A stretch of DNA of 64,000 nt from Microthrixaceae bacterium (lineage in GTDB: Bacteria > Actinomycetota > Acidimicrobiia > Acidimicrobiales > Poriferisodalaceae): NCBI GenBank assembly GCA_011523825.1, contig WTFX01000026.1:1-64000 (forward strand). Reading direction: 5' to 3'. Positions 1 to 8,740 of this stretch are shown piece after piece (within the stretch, counting starts at the first letter, position 1; each line of letters begins with the position of its first letter). The translations under genes were made by a program, and so were the position numbers. Below the pieces are notes generated by a model that saw only the letters and a program-made list of their open reading frames with translations, searched no databases and was not told the DNA's origin.

Positions 1-181
1 GAGAACCGGCGAACTCACGAGTGTCGCCGATGCCGTCGCTGTTCGTATCGATCAGCACCTCACCAGAGGTATTTGCGGCTTGAGCCGGGCCACCCGCTAC
101 GACCGAGAGCACCGATGCCATAAGCATCGCTGCCAAGATCGCAGCAAGGGTCCTGCCCCGCCGCTTCGTTCGAATAGTCAA
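1..181 (-). CDS. Secreted protein with calcium-loop motif, partial (3' end outside window)
   Basis: Only the first 60 codons are present. I place the start at a TTG (179-181) because it sits 8 bases after a strong AGGAGG ribosome site and opens a clean signal peptide: basic start (TIRTKRRGR), a hydrophobic stretch (LAAILAAMLMASVLSVVAG) and an Ala-x-Ala-type cleavage region (AQAAN). The mature part begins with LIDTNSDGIGDTREF, a D-x-N-x-D-G-x-G-D calcium-binding loop of the thrombospondin-type-3/dockerin kind. The product is therefore probably exported and calcium-binding; its function cannot be told from this fragment. The same loop type ends the 925-residue protein downstream, so the two may belong to one surface system. 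Confidence 0.6.
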   Translation of the reverse strand, partial: MTIRTKRRGRTLAAILAAMLMASVLSVVAGGPAQAANTSGEVLIDTNSDGIGDTREFAGS

Positions 182-676
182 GTTCCAAGCCTCCTGCTAG
201 GAATTCAATCTGTTGGTCGGGACTTGAATGTTCCGAACGCGCATGACGCCGGCTTCTCGCCCTCGCATGTAAAACCGCGCCAAAGAGTTCTCTGTGACAC
301 GCAGCGCTTAACGATACGGCCCAGCAGACAGAAGTACAAGCCGAACCGCGGGGCCGCGGCTGGGGCCTGCTGGCCTCGCAGGCTGGCTGCACGGCGGCAG
401 CCAGCGGCAGCGCAACCGTGAGCGTACGGCGTCACAGCGGGAGTCGATGCGAACGCCTGGCACGGAGTGGCTGCATGCCGCCGTCGAAGTAGCCGCAGCG
501 GTCCGGCCCGAGTCCAGCGAAGCCGACGCCGGCCGCTCCCCACCTAGATGAAGTCGCGCAACGCGAACCGTCGCACCATTACGTCGACAACCACAGCCGA
601 TTCGCAGCCTTCGTGGATGTGAGGCAGCCGCGCGGCGATATCGGCCCGACGGAATGCCCGAAACCGTTGCAGCGTC
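182..676. other. Intergenic stretch, no convincing gene
   Basis: Nearly 500 bases between the partial secreted gene and the small membrane peptide gene. The short open frames here are mutually overlapping, have no ribosome sites and resemble no family I know. The only clear signal is the ribosome site of the leftmost gene at its left edge. It presumably carries that gene's promoter, but I see no convincing -35/-10 pair. Confidence 0.4.
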
Positions 677-799
677 TTAGCTCGACAGTGAGACTGCGAA
701 GAGATTCGACAGCACGGCACCCGCAAGAACCGTCAGGACCAGAGAGCCGACTACGACCAGCGCATGCAGGTCGCGCTGCTTGCCTTGGGACGTCGGCAT
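677..799 (-). CDS. Small single-pass membrane peptide, 40 aa
   Basis: A 40-codon ATG frame starting 6 bases after the stop of the large secreted protein gene, with a GGGAG ribosome site about 10 bases before the start. The product has a short polar head (MPTSQGKQRD) and then one long hydrophobic segment (about residues 11-38) ending in SLSS, so it should be a one-pass membrane peptide. The tight spacing says it is co-translated with the 925-residue gene, and it may anchor or help export that protein. No homologue is recognised. It could also be a chance frame, but spacing, ribosome site and composition together argue for a real gene. Confidence 0.5.
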   Translation of the reverse strand: MPTSQGKQRDLHALVVVGSLVLTVLAGAVLSNLFAVSLSS

Positions 800-805
800 C
801 ACTGC

Positions 806-3583
806 TCAGCTCCCTGTTCCTAGGCACAGTGCGCCCGGTTGCAGGCACGGATGCGGCGGTGTGGTGATCGGGTAGCAGAACCCTGTGGGGTGTCCGCCGA
901 GGTCAGCGGTCCAGCTTCCGTCACCATTGATGTCGGTGTAGGGCTCGCCGCTGTCCCAGCTGCCGTCGCCGTTGGTGTCGGTGTACGGCTCAGCGTGCCC
1001 GACTGGATACACAGCAGATTGCAGCGTCGGGTCGTGAGAGCAGAGGGGGATGATGACGACTGGGGTCGGGCAGGTGCTCGTCGCGGATGCTGCGGACCAT
1101 GCGCTCCAGGGTCCGAAACTGGACCAGTTTGACCATGTGGATCCGTGCGCGTTAGTGGCCGACACTCGCGCAGAGCCTTGCGCACGAACCCGGACGCTCA
1201 CAATGTCCCCAGCCGCGAGCCCAGCTGTCAGCTCTGCGGGCGGCGCCGCAAGGAACGGAGTCACTGACGGCCACACGAGCGTTGTGACTGTGCCCGAACG
1301 GTCAACCGTGAACTCGATCTGATACTGCTCTATATAACTGGCAGTTCGCGCCTGCCCCCTCCACGAGGCAGTGGCCTTCAGTCCGCCTGAGCCGTCATCA
1401 GCGCAAACCAAAGTCGGGCTCGTCGGGACTGGCGCAGCAGGAGGCGCAGGAGTCGCCGGTGGTGGCGGCGGGGCGGAGCAGATCGGAGTCGTGTGGGTGT
1501 GCCAGCCCGACCATGCGCTCCACAGCGACCATGGCGCCCATACGGTGCCGGTCCATTCGCGTTGGCGTCCGCGGACACGGACTCTGATGTCGATGGTGTT
1601 GAGAGGGTCCTCGGGTCCTTGGAAGGTGTGCTCGCCGGTGACGGCATCACGGGTCGCGGTCAGCGCCCGCCAGACGCTGTTGGGGTCCCGGTATTCGAGG
1701 TCGTATTCGGCTTCGCGTCGCCAGTCGACGGCGGCTTGGTCTTCCCAGGCGGTGCTGATGACGCCGCTGAACTGTCCGGAGTCGCATTCAAGGACCGGTG
1801 CGGGGTCGGGGGGCGTGGCGGGAGCCGGTGGTCGGGTGGTGGGGCATGTTGGCAGGGTGTGCTGCTGATGGGCGCTGGTGGCACCCCAGTCGCTCCACAG
1901 CGACCATGCGCCGTCGATGTTCTGGCGGTGCCGGTACTGACTGGCGATGCTCACCGTCACTGTGTGGAAACGGGAGATGCTGAAGCTGTACAGCCCGTCG
2001 TCGCCGAGGTAGGCCGTGAAGCTGCCGTGAGCACTGATGTAGGGGTTGCCGATGAATTCAGCGATGACATAGGTGCCGACATAGCGGGCTTCGCGTTCCC
2101 AGCCTGCGGGAGCAGCAGGCACGGCGGGGTCGAGGGACACTCGGGCAATCGGGTAGGAGTACTGCGTGGGGTACGGATCGAGGATCGTGTAGGTGTAGAC
2201 GTCGCATTCCACGACCGGCGTCGGAGGGTCAGGCGGGGTGTCGGTGGGCGCGTCGGGGGTCGGCGTGCAGAACTCGGTCGTCTCGTTGACCGACGCGAGT
2301 GTGCGCATCCCTGCGGTCGCGTAGCCGTCGCTGTCCAGGATCGGGGTGACCGCGAGGCTCCAGCCTTTGGAGCGGCCGTTCGCGTAGCCGCTGCTGTACA
2401 CCCACTCCAGCGAGATGTCGATGTTCGTGTCGGGCGAGCTAATCGTCTCGGTGATGCGGACCGCGCCGCCTGCGTAGTCGTAGTAGGACGTGAAGTCGTC
2501 GGGGTTGGTGAAGTACCAGTAGCCGCCCGCCGCCTCCACGACCCAGCCGACGACCTGCGGATTGGTGCCGTCGTCTGTGCCTTGGGTGAACTCGACCCGC
2601 ATGCGCACGGTGCGCATCGGCTCATAGATGCTGGTGTCGTGACGGACCTGGTTGGGATAGTGGCCGTGGTACACGGGAGTGGGGTCCTGCTGCATCACGA
2701 TCGGATGCAGGCACGGCGTCACCCCGACAATCGTGGGCAAATCCACAGCAGGACACGGCGGCGTTTCGAACACATGCCACGCACCGGGCACCACACCGGT
2801 GGTGATGATGTCGGTGGTCGTGGTGCTCCCGTAGCCCGGTGTCGGCAGCGGCCGGGTCTGAGCGCGAGGCACAGCGCCCCACAGACCCCAGATCGTCTCG
2901 GTGCCTTCGTTGTTCCCCGGATCGCGACCCGCGCGGCCTGAGATGCGCACCTGCGTCTGACCCCCGACCGCCGCGGGGACCTCCACGCCGGACAGCGTGG
3001 CGTCGCCGTCAGCGTCCGCCGCGACCTCGAACACTTCCTGCCCGCCGCTGGTCAGCAGCCGAGTCCACACGCCGTCAGAGTCGCCGTAGGGACGATGTTC
3101 GATGATCAACTGCACATAATCGGTGGCGATCGTTCCCGACCTCGCAGCTGCCGCGTCGAAGCGGATCACACTCCCCGCCGTGCACGCCAACGACTCGACC
3201 GACACCGCAGGAGCCAACGGCATGCGCGGACCCACCGTCGGCGCATACCCGCCGTCCCCGAAATCAGGCTGAGGGATGCTCACCCCGTAGGTCGAGACAT
3301 CGTTGATCACATTGATTTCGCAGCCGCCCCCGCACAACTCCTGATACTCGGGATGCTGCTCGAACAACTCGCTGACCGTCGTCTCAGAGAAATAATGCGC
3401 CGGAAGCCCGCCCTGACTGGTCTCCACCTCGATCACACCCGTGTCAGGATTGACTTGGACATCGGTGATCGGGGACTCGGTGCTGTCGCCGTCTATCGCG
3501 GCGGCGGGAGATGCCCACACCGCCAAGACGGTCGCCACAGCAACAGCTGCCGCAATCGTTCTAATGCTTGCTGTGTGCCTCAC
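806..3583 (-). CDS. Large secreted Trp-rich FN3-like protein with C-terminal calcium loops
   Basis: A 925-residue protein with a classical signal peptide (RTIAAAVAVATVLAVWASPAAA, cleavage near residue 29). I use the GTG at 3581-3583. From about residue 430 the chain shows repeated units of roughly 110-130 residues. Each begins after a Pro/Thr linker with a cysteine (VVECD, VLECD, LVCAD) and ends in Trp clusters such as AWSLWSDWG, WSLWSAWSGW and WSNWSSFGPWSAWS before another Cys. This recalls the WSxWS edge of fibronectin-III-like folds, with one disulphide per unit. The C-terminus has two near-identical YTDxNGDGSW loops, which look like calcium sites. It lies 22 bases after a lipoprotein gene and just before the 40-residue membrane peptide. 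A cell-surface or adhesive role is inferred; no enzyme motif is seen. Confidence 0.75.
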   Translation of the reverse strand: MRHTASIRTIAAAVAVATVLAVWASPAAAIDGDSTESPITDVQVNPDTGVIEVETSQGGLPAHYFSETTVSELFEQHPEYQELCGGGCEINVINDVSTYGVSIPQPDFGDGGYAPTVGPRMPLAPAVSVESLACTAGSVIRFDAAAARSGTIATDYVQLIIEHRPYGDSDGVWTRLLTSGGQEVFEVAADADGDATLSGVEVPAAVGGQTQVRISGRAGRDPGNNEGTETIWGLWGAVPRAQTRPLPTPGYGSTTTTDIITTGVVPGAWHVFETPPCPAVDLPTIVGVTPCLHPIVMQQDPTPVYHGHYPNQVRHDTSIYEPMRTVRMRVEFTQGTDDGTNPQVVGWVVEAAGGYWYFTNPDDFTSYYDYAGGAVRITETISSPDTNIDISLEWVYSSGYANGRSKGWSLAVTPILDSDGYATAGMRTLASVNETTEFCTPTPDAPTDTPPDPPTPVVECDVYTYTILDPYPTQYSYPIARVSLDPAVPAAPAGWEREARYVGTYVIAEFIGNPYISAHGSFTAYLGDDGLYSFSISRFHTVTVSIASQYRHRQNIDGAWSLWSDWGATSAHQQHTLPTCPTTRPPAPATPPDPAPVLECDSGQFSGVISTAWEDQAAVDWRREAEYDLEYRDPNSVWRALTATRDAVTGEHTFQGPEDPLNTIDIRVRVRGRQREWTGTVWAPWSLWSAWSGWHTHTTPICSAPPPPPATPAPPAAPVPTSPTLVCADDGSGGLKATASWRGQARTASYIEQYQIEFTVDRSGTVTTLVWPSVTPFLAAPPAELTAGLAAGDIVSVRVRAQGSARVSATNAHGSTWSNWSSFGPWSAWSAASATSTCPTPVVIIPLCSHDPTLQSAVYPVGHAEPYTDTNGDGSWDSGEPYTDINGDGSWTADLGGHPTGFCYPITTPPHPCLQPGALCLGTGS

Positions 3584-3605
3584 TTTCCATCGTCTCCCCT
3601 TTCAC

Positions 3606-5087
3606 TCACTGTCCGCATGCCAGCGACCTCAGCACCCGCCCAATGGGATGCTCGGCTGCCAACATCTGATCCGGTGTTTCATCTGATGCGCAGACCGACA
3701 TCAACGCGTCAGCGACGCAGTTGGCGTCGTGCGCTTGGAACAGGCTCGCCAGTGGCCATGCGACCGGCTCCTGTGTCGTCGGCGGCTGCGCATATCGGAA
3801 CCGCACCCAACTCGACATCAAGTTGCCGACATTGATGCTGTCCGGCCAAGCGCCAGCGCCAGCGATACCGCGACTCGTCGCTCGCAACATGTCAGCGAAA
3901 CTGCTCAGATTGTGTCCTCGGTGCTCCATTGCGGCACGCAGCGAGGTGAGCGTGCGCGGTGTTCCTTGCTCATGAGCAACCGGAGCGATGGTGTCGGGCC
4001 ACAGCCCAACGGTGTCCATGATCGGGTGATACGTGGCGTGCTCGTACGCCATCTCAGCGGTGACGCCAGCACCGGGCAGCCAACGGTCAAGCTGCTCGTC
4101 GGTCCACCAACCCGACGCCACGTGATAGCCGCCCAACTCGACCGTCTCGGCATCCCAGTTCGCCCAAGTGCGGTCGAAACCGGCCAGCCGGTCAGTCAGC
4201 CAGTCCGGCCAAACCTCTGGCGGACAGTGCGACCACAACGGCAGATCAATCAGCGCCTGATGGTTCCAACGGCGCAACTCGACTGACTGAGACACAGGCT
4301 CGGTTGTCTGCGGTTCGTCGGGTTCTACGGCATCGGGGTCGATCTCGTCATCGCCGGTGGGCTCATCGGCGCCGTCGCCCAACTCAGCGCCGGCTTCGTC
4401 AGATTCCGAAACTGCAGCATCCGATTGCGACTTCGAAGTGCCCGTCACGGACTCGCGGGCGCCGCCCTGAGCCGGCTCACCGCCGCAGCCCGGCACGAGA
4501 GCCGCGGTGACAATGAGTGTCCCTGTCGCTCCACCGCCGAACGCTGCGTATTGGACCCGAACTGCTGCACCGCCGTCGCCGTCGTCGACCACATCAGCGG
4601 ACTCCAGACGCAAGTCCCAAGAGCGACCATCCATGAGCGGATGCACCGCAGGAGCAAACTCCGCCTGCCACGACTCAGGATCGACCTCACAGTCCCGCCA
4701 CTCGCCGAACAGCGTCACCCCAACGCTGACCGGCATCAGCGCAATCCTCTCGCCGGGACGCTGCACAGCCAGCCCGACCACGACCTCGAAGGAACCGTCA
4801 GATGCTCGGGTCGTGTCGACCTCTAAGGCAGTCCAGCGTTCTGTCCCCTTGGCCGGCTCAGTCACAACTGGTCGAGTGGTCGGTGCCGTGGTGGTTTCTG
4901 TCTCGGCTGGTGCCGTGGTGGTGGTCGGCGTGCTTCTGACAGTCGGCGCTGGGGCCGCCCCGGTTGTCACCGGTGCCTGAGTCGTTGGAGAATCCTCAGC
5001 GACGCCACTGCTGCATGCCGCAGCGATCAGTGCCGCGGCGCAGCCGATCACGCATAGTCGGCGTCTTGTTGTCTTGTTCATTGTCAT
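3606..5087 (-). CDS. Lipoprotein with Thr/Pro-rich stalk, unknown function
   Basis: A 493-residue protein. The start at 5087 (MTMNKTT) is preferred over the longer frame because it begins a lipoprotein signal: RRRLCVIGCAAALIAAAC, with the lipobox cysteine near residue 24. A low-complexity Thr/Pro/Ala linker follows (about residues 30-75), then a beta-rich segment (about 75-210), an acidic linker (about 220-270, SDEAGAELGDGADEP), and a Trp-rich C-terminal domain (WSHCPPEVWPDW, WANWDAE, SGWWTDEQLDRW) with several cysteines. It should be anchored on the outer face of the membrane. It ends 22 bases before the 925-residue secreted gene, so the two are probably one transcript with the 40-residue peptide. 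I recognise no family. Confidence 0.75.
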   Translation of the reverse strand: MTMNKTTRRRLCVIGCAAALIAAACSSGVAEDSPTTQAPVTTGAAPAPTVRSTPTTTTAPAETETTTAPTTRPVVTEPAKGTERWTALEVDTTRASDGSFEVVVGLAVQRPGERIALMPVSVGVTLFGEWRDCEVDPESWQAEFAPAVHPLMDGRSWDLRLESADVVDDGDGGAAVRVQYAAFGGGATGTLIVTAALVPGCGGEPAQGGARESVTGTSKSQSDAAVSESDEAGAELGDGADEPTGDDEIDPDAVEPDEPQTTEPVSQSVELRRWNHQALIDLPLWSHCPPEVWPDWLTDRLAGFDRTWANWDAETVELGGYHVASGWWTDEQLDRWLPGAGVTAEMAYEHATYHPIMDTVGLWPDTIAPVAHEQGTPRTLTSLRAAMEHRGHNLSSFADMLRATSRGIAGAGAWPDSINVGNLMSSWVRFRYAQPPTTQEPVAWPLASLFQAHDANCVADALMSVCASDETPDQMLAAEHPIGRVLRSLACGQ

Positions 5088-5644
5088 TCTTCTTTCCGGT
5101 GCTCCCAGATCGGGTATTGCGTCAAATTCCTTCGGTCGCCATTCAGTTGAGAATGTCCGAATCAGCAGCCGAAGAACCGGCATAAACTGCCCGCGTCCCG
5201 ACTGCTCAATTTGCCTCAAATGGCGTCGAGAATCGTACTGCAGACGCCAAAAATGGCGCCAATCGCAATTCGCCGGGAAACTAGCGCCGCCAACTGGGAG
5301 TCTGTCCAAGAGAAGGTCCCGGAATTGTGTGCCCGTTGGCAGCATGTTTCTGATTGCTTTTTCGTGGTCTGACTGTTCAGATAACGGCATTTGCGCGCAT
5401 TCTGCAGCCAGGACCAATGTCCAGTTGTTTGGGACTCCTGGCGCCGGATTGGCCCTCTTGTCAAGCAGAACTGCCATTGATCACACCGCACAGCCGACTT
5501 GCCGCGGCAGACCTCACACAGCGATATCTGCGCGCACCGGGCACCCTGCCAAAGTGCGCACTGTGCAGGTCAGTCGCTGACGCGCTCGATTTCGCAGACA
5601 TCCAGTCGGAAACGCAGGCGTTGTCGACAGACAGCTCGTACGCG
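5088..5644. other. Intergenic stretch with inverted repeats, upstream of the lipoprotein operon
   Basis: About 560 bases with no supported gene, visibly richer in A/T than its surroundings. Near 5221-5249 there is an inverted repeat TGGCGTC/GACGCCA around a 15-base loop, and at 5254-5261 a perfect palindrome TGGCGCCA. The stretch presumably carries the promoter for the minus-strand lipoprotein operon (start 5087) and the 3' end of the transcript from 5645-7504. One minus-strand frame (5216-5491) ends in a hydrophobic stretch but has no ribosome site and no recognisable similarity. Confidence 0.4.
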
Positions 5645-7504
5645 TCATCGGCAGCCTGCGGCTTCGCCGACTGCGAGCCATGCTGCTAGCACGGCGCGTT
5701 CATATGGCGGTCGGCTTGCTTCGCTGTCGGCGCGGGCACGCTGCAGTTCTGCCTCAGCCGAGAGAAGCTCGTTGTGCGGCGAGGACGCTCGTTGTCGAAG
5801 ATCGCTCAGGCTCTGAAGCTCGCTCGTGAGCGCGGTGTCGGCATCGCTCGCGGCTTGGCGCGCTGCGGCGACACGCGGGTCTGACTCCACCAGTGACTGC
5901 ATCTCGGTGTCGCTGCTTTGACCGATTTCTGCGCTTTCGACGCGGACTTCGGTGATTTTCTGTTGTGCGGCTGCGGCCAGCGCGTCCAATGCGCCCTTGA
6001 ATCCTCGCCAAGCGATGTTGTCCAGCGTCGGGGTGCCGCGGTTGTTGAGGCGATTCTCGCTGATCGCTCTGGTTCGTTCTGCGTCGAGCGCCAAGGCCGC
6101 AGTCTGAAAGGCGGCCATGACCGACGAGTCGGCAGACCAGGCTGCTTCCTCGGCGTCAGCGGCTGACACCGATTCGCCGACTGGCACCATGTCGGCAGCG
6201 GTGGTGCGTGCGTATCGGACGAGCTGCTCGTAAACCATCTGGTCGTAGGCGTCCTGATTGTTGAGCGCGTACGCCAGCGCCGCATCAGCGAAGTCGGCGT
6301 ATTCGCCTCGGATGATGCTGTCGACAGTTTCGGCCCAATCGAGCTGGCCGGCGTCTGCCCATGCTCTTTGGCGCGCCTCGATCACCGACTCGAAGCTCGC
6401 GAGCACCTCGGTCTGCAAGCCAACTTGGTCGGCAAGCATGTGCAAACGCCGGCTCAAGGCCCCGTATGAAGCGAAGTCCGCATCCCACGCGGTGTTGTAT
6501 GCGGCCGGCCGGCCGATCCGGTCGCCCCAATGACGAGCGCCGCCCGCCGCCACGTAATGATCGGAGGCGTCCTTGAGGGCGAAGTCATAGCCCACGACCT
6601 CGCCCGCGCGGACCGGGTTGTCGCCGCCGGCGAGCCGCACAATCAGCCCCAACCGAAAGAGCCGGTCCTCAAATGCGGCCAGCTCGTCGGCTCGGCGCGT
6701 CTCGAATCGCTCCGCAAACTCGGACTCCACGACGGCGACGACTCGGCTCACTTCGTCAATGGCGGCACCGAAGATGACCTCCGCGTCGCGTACAGCGGCA
6801 TCCTGTACTGAGATCGCCGCCAACTCCACCTCGTACACCGCCGTCGCCTGCTCGACACGCTGTGCGGCGTTGTCGACCTGGGCGAGCGCAACGGCACGCT
6901 GAGCCTCGGACAGCGCCAGCGCCGCCTCAGTCGCGGCCTCCGCGGCCTCGCCATATGCCTCCGATCGCCTCTCAGGCAACGGCATCCCTCGCGCTGCCGA
7001 GTGCGCTGCGTCCAGCGCCGCAGCGAAAGCATCAGAAGCGGCCTGCGCGGCGTAGCGTGTGTCGTCGTCGAGAGCCGTGTCGGCGATCGCATCCTCGGCC
7101 GCAGCCTGGGCGCGGGACTGAGCCAGCAGGAACAGCTCGTGAGCTGTCACGACATCGGCTTGGGCAGCATCCGCAGCCTCGCCAGCGGACTCCAGTGCGG
7201 ACTCAGCATCAGCGATCGCCACCCGATCGCTGCCGTCAGCGACCCGCAGATACTCGTCTCGGGCGTCTTCGAGCGCTTCCTCAGCTAACGGCAGCGCCTC
7301 GTAGGCAGCGTCCAGTTCGACTATCGCCGCTTGCAGGGCGCCGTACTCAGCGCAATGAGGCCAATTCTCCTTGACATCTTCGATCTCGCCCAGCGAATCA
7401 TCCGCACCGGCACCAGACGGCTCGGCATCGCCGCTGCAAGCACCAGCCACCAGCGCCACGCACAACAACCCGATCCACGGCCCCCCAGACCGCCGCAGAC
7501 TCAC
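5645..7504 (-). CDS. Ala-rich coiled-coil lipoprotein, unknown function
   Basis: A 619-residue protein starting MSLRRSGG, with lipoprotein signal WIGLLCVALVAGACSG (lipobox Cys near residue 23). Almost the whole mature chain is predicted helix: long Ala/Glu/Arg-rich heptad-like runs at about residues 50-260 (for example YEALPLAEEALEDARDEYLRVA) and 500-610. Between them, around residues 280-400, is a more mixed part (FRLGLIVRLAGGDNPVRAGEVV). It ends with Cys-Arg. The likely form is a rod-like protein tethered to the cell surface. It is the first gene of the leftmost minus-strand block but is separated by about 560 bases from the next lipoprotein gene, so it is probably its own transcript. No known family. 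Confidence 0.75.
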   Translation of the reverse strand: MSLRRSGGPWIGLLCVALVAGACSGDAEPSGAGADDSLGEIEDVKENWPHCAEYGALQAAIVELDAAYEALPLAEEALEDARDEYLRVADGSDRVAIADAESALESAGEAADAAQADVVTAHELFLLAQSRAQAAAEDAIADTALDDDTRYAAQAASDAFAAALDAAHSAARGMPLPERRSEAYGEAAEAATEAALALSEAQRAVALAQVDNAAQRVEQATAVYEVELAAISVQDAAVRDAEVIFGAAIDEVSRVVAVVESEFAERFETRRADELAAFEDRLFRLGLIVRLAGGDNPVRAGEVVGYDFALKDASDHYVAAGGARHWGDRIGRPAAYNTAWDADFASYGALSRRLHMLADQVGLQTEVLASFESVIEARQRAWADAGQLDWAETVDSIIRGEYADFADAALAYALNNQDAYDQMVYEQLVRYARTTAADMVPVGESVSAADAEEAAWSADSSVMAAFQTAALALDAERTRAISENRLNNRGTPTLDNIAWRGFKGALDALAAAAQQKITEVRVESAEIGQSSDTEMQSLVESDPRVAAARQAASDADTALTSELQSLSDLRQRASSPHNELLSAEAELQRARADSEASRPPYERAVLAAWLAVGEAAGCR

Positions 7505-7880
7505 AGCGCACGCACCTGCGACGCGGGGGCTGCACCCCAGACACCGAACGCAGCTGCGGCAGGGAATCGGAATGCGTCAAGCAGCGCAGCGAGAGTCGTG
7601 CTCACGGGTGGGTCCCTCCGGCTAGCAGGTCAACGATCGCCTTGAACGCAACACAACTGATCCGAAGGGACCCCCGGTGGGGGACCCGCTGCTTCTCAGT
7701 TGTGCACCGCCCATAGAAGGACGTTGCGTTCAAGGCGAACGGAACGGTAGCCGACGAGGCTTCAGATCGCGGCCTGTTCGCGGCACAAACATCAGGTTCA
7801 GGCCTAATCGGTGCAGGTCTTGCAGTAGGACGCTGGCGCCGTCCCGCCGCGCTGGCTGTGAGCGCTCCGCAGGGCGATGC
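7505..7880. other. Intergenic stretch containing a long imperfect inverted repeat
   Basis: About 375 bases between the start of the coiled-coil lipoprotein gene and the stop of the 227-residue gene, both minus strand. The main structure is the long inverted repeat at 7637-7738 listed separately. The rest shows no supported gene. A plus-strand frame across the repeat encodes GSGLIGAGLAVGRWRR at about 7796, resembling the tail of a surface protein, but it has no start or ribosome site. Confidence 0.4.
7637..7738. repeat. Long imperfect inverted repeat with one interrupted arm
   Basis: Left arm 7637-7660 (TCGCCTTGAACGCAA then CACAACTGA). Its reverse complement is found on the right as TCAGTTGTG (7696-7704) and TTGCGTTCAAGGCGA (7724-7738), separated by a 19-base insert. 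Inside lies a second hairpin: GGG-A-CCCCC, loop GGT, GGGGG-A-CCC (7667-7687), with GAAG/CTTC pairing outside it. The whole could fold as one long hairpin of about 100 bases. It could be a transcript end for the gene at 7881-8564, a remnant of a small mobile repeat, or a structured RNA. Confidence 0.7.
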
Positions 7881-8564
7881 TCAGGCTGCCGCTGGGGCGT
7901 TGTGCTGTGCGGTGTGGGATCGGATGTGCGCCAAGCTCTCGACGTGCTCGAAGCCGGGCGCTACTGCGGTTTCGGGATCCTCGTCGACGAAGCTGCGGAT
8001 GCGGCTCATGACCTGGTCATGCAGTGCGAAGTGCGCATTGTGGCAGCACAGTTCGTGGGCGCGCAGCAGCCCACGGAGGCGTTCTGCGGCGTCGACCGGT
8101 TCCAGGTCGGCGATCTCCAGATAGGCGAAGACGGCTTCGCGGCTGTGCTGTGCGCGGTTCCCGTGGCCTCGTACCCAAAGCAGATCGCTGAGCCTGGCCC
8201 GCAGCAGCGGATTCAGGATCAGCCGATCGTGGTTCGCGCACGCATCCCACAGATCCAGCGTCCGGTGCGGCACGTACGGCAGCGGCATCGGAGACGGCGT
8301 TCCCTCATCGTCGACCGGGGACGGAACAAACGGCCCGTGCCCGCGGCCACGTGTGGCGGTCTCGAGCTGCAGGTCATATAAGGCTGCATCAGCCATCGCC
8401 CGATAACCCCACTCGTCGGACTCGCTCTCGGCCCATTCGAGAAAGAACACCTCACCGACGTCCCGCACCCGAACCGGCCAGAAGCACGCATCCCCGATCA
8501 AGTCGTCGAAATAGCTGTCCGCAAAACTCATGAACGGAAGGGGGTCGATTGTCTCGTCGCACAT
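7881..8564 (-). CDS. Hypothetical helical protein, 227 aa
   Basis: A soluble protein with no signal peptide or membrane segment. The N-terminal half is acidic (DSYFDDLIGD, EWAESESDEWGYRAMADAALYDLQ). The C-terminal half is helical with many His and Arg (LRARLSDLLWVRGHGNRAQHSREAVFAYLEIADLEPVDAAERLRGLLRAHELC), resembling in style the helical N-terminal regions of DUF4209-like proteins. That resemblance is by eye and weak. If right, this would be only the N-terminal part of a longer protein. There is no clear ribosome site; CATACT seven bases before the ATG could be a -10 box of a leaderless mRNA. Function unknown. Confidence 0.6.
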   Translation of the reverse strand: MCDETIDPLPFMSFADSYFDDLIGDACFWPVRVRDVGEVFFLEWAESESDEWGYRAMADAALYDLQLETATRGRGHGPFVPSPVDDEGTPSPMPLPYVPHRTLDLWDACANHDRLILNPLLRARLSDLLWVRGHGNRAQHSREAVFAYLEIADLEPVDAAERLRGLLRAHELCCHNAHFALHDQVMSRIRSFVDEDPETAVAPGFEHVESLAHIRSHTAQHNAPAAA

Positions 8565-8740
8565 GACGGGGAGTATGCGAAGCCCCGAGACATCCGGTCA
8601 CGAATTGCACGCCGGGAACTGCAACGCCACACCCGAACTGGAATACGCCGCAGCATCGACCCGAACCGCACCTGGTCGACTGAATGTCAAGTCAGCGCCA
8701 CGAGCGCAGGGAAACTGCCTGCCGCTGCCAGACTGACCGC

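Noticed and set aside
1493-2941. 482-codon plus-strand frame opposite the large secreted protein
   Set aside because: The minus frame has signal peptide, repeats and Cys pattern; the plus frame is Val/Gly/Arg-rich without motifs.
5216-5491. 91-codon minus-strand frame upstream of the lipoprotein
   Set aside because: Ends with a hydrophobic stretch but lacks a ribosome site and looks like random intergenic translation.
7677-8381. 234-codon plus-strand frame across the inverted repeat and the 227-residue gene
   Set aside because: No ribosome site, starts inside the repeat, and antisense to a more protein-like frame.
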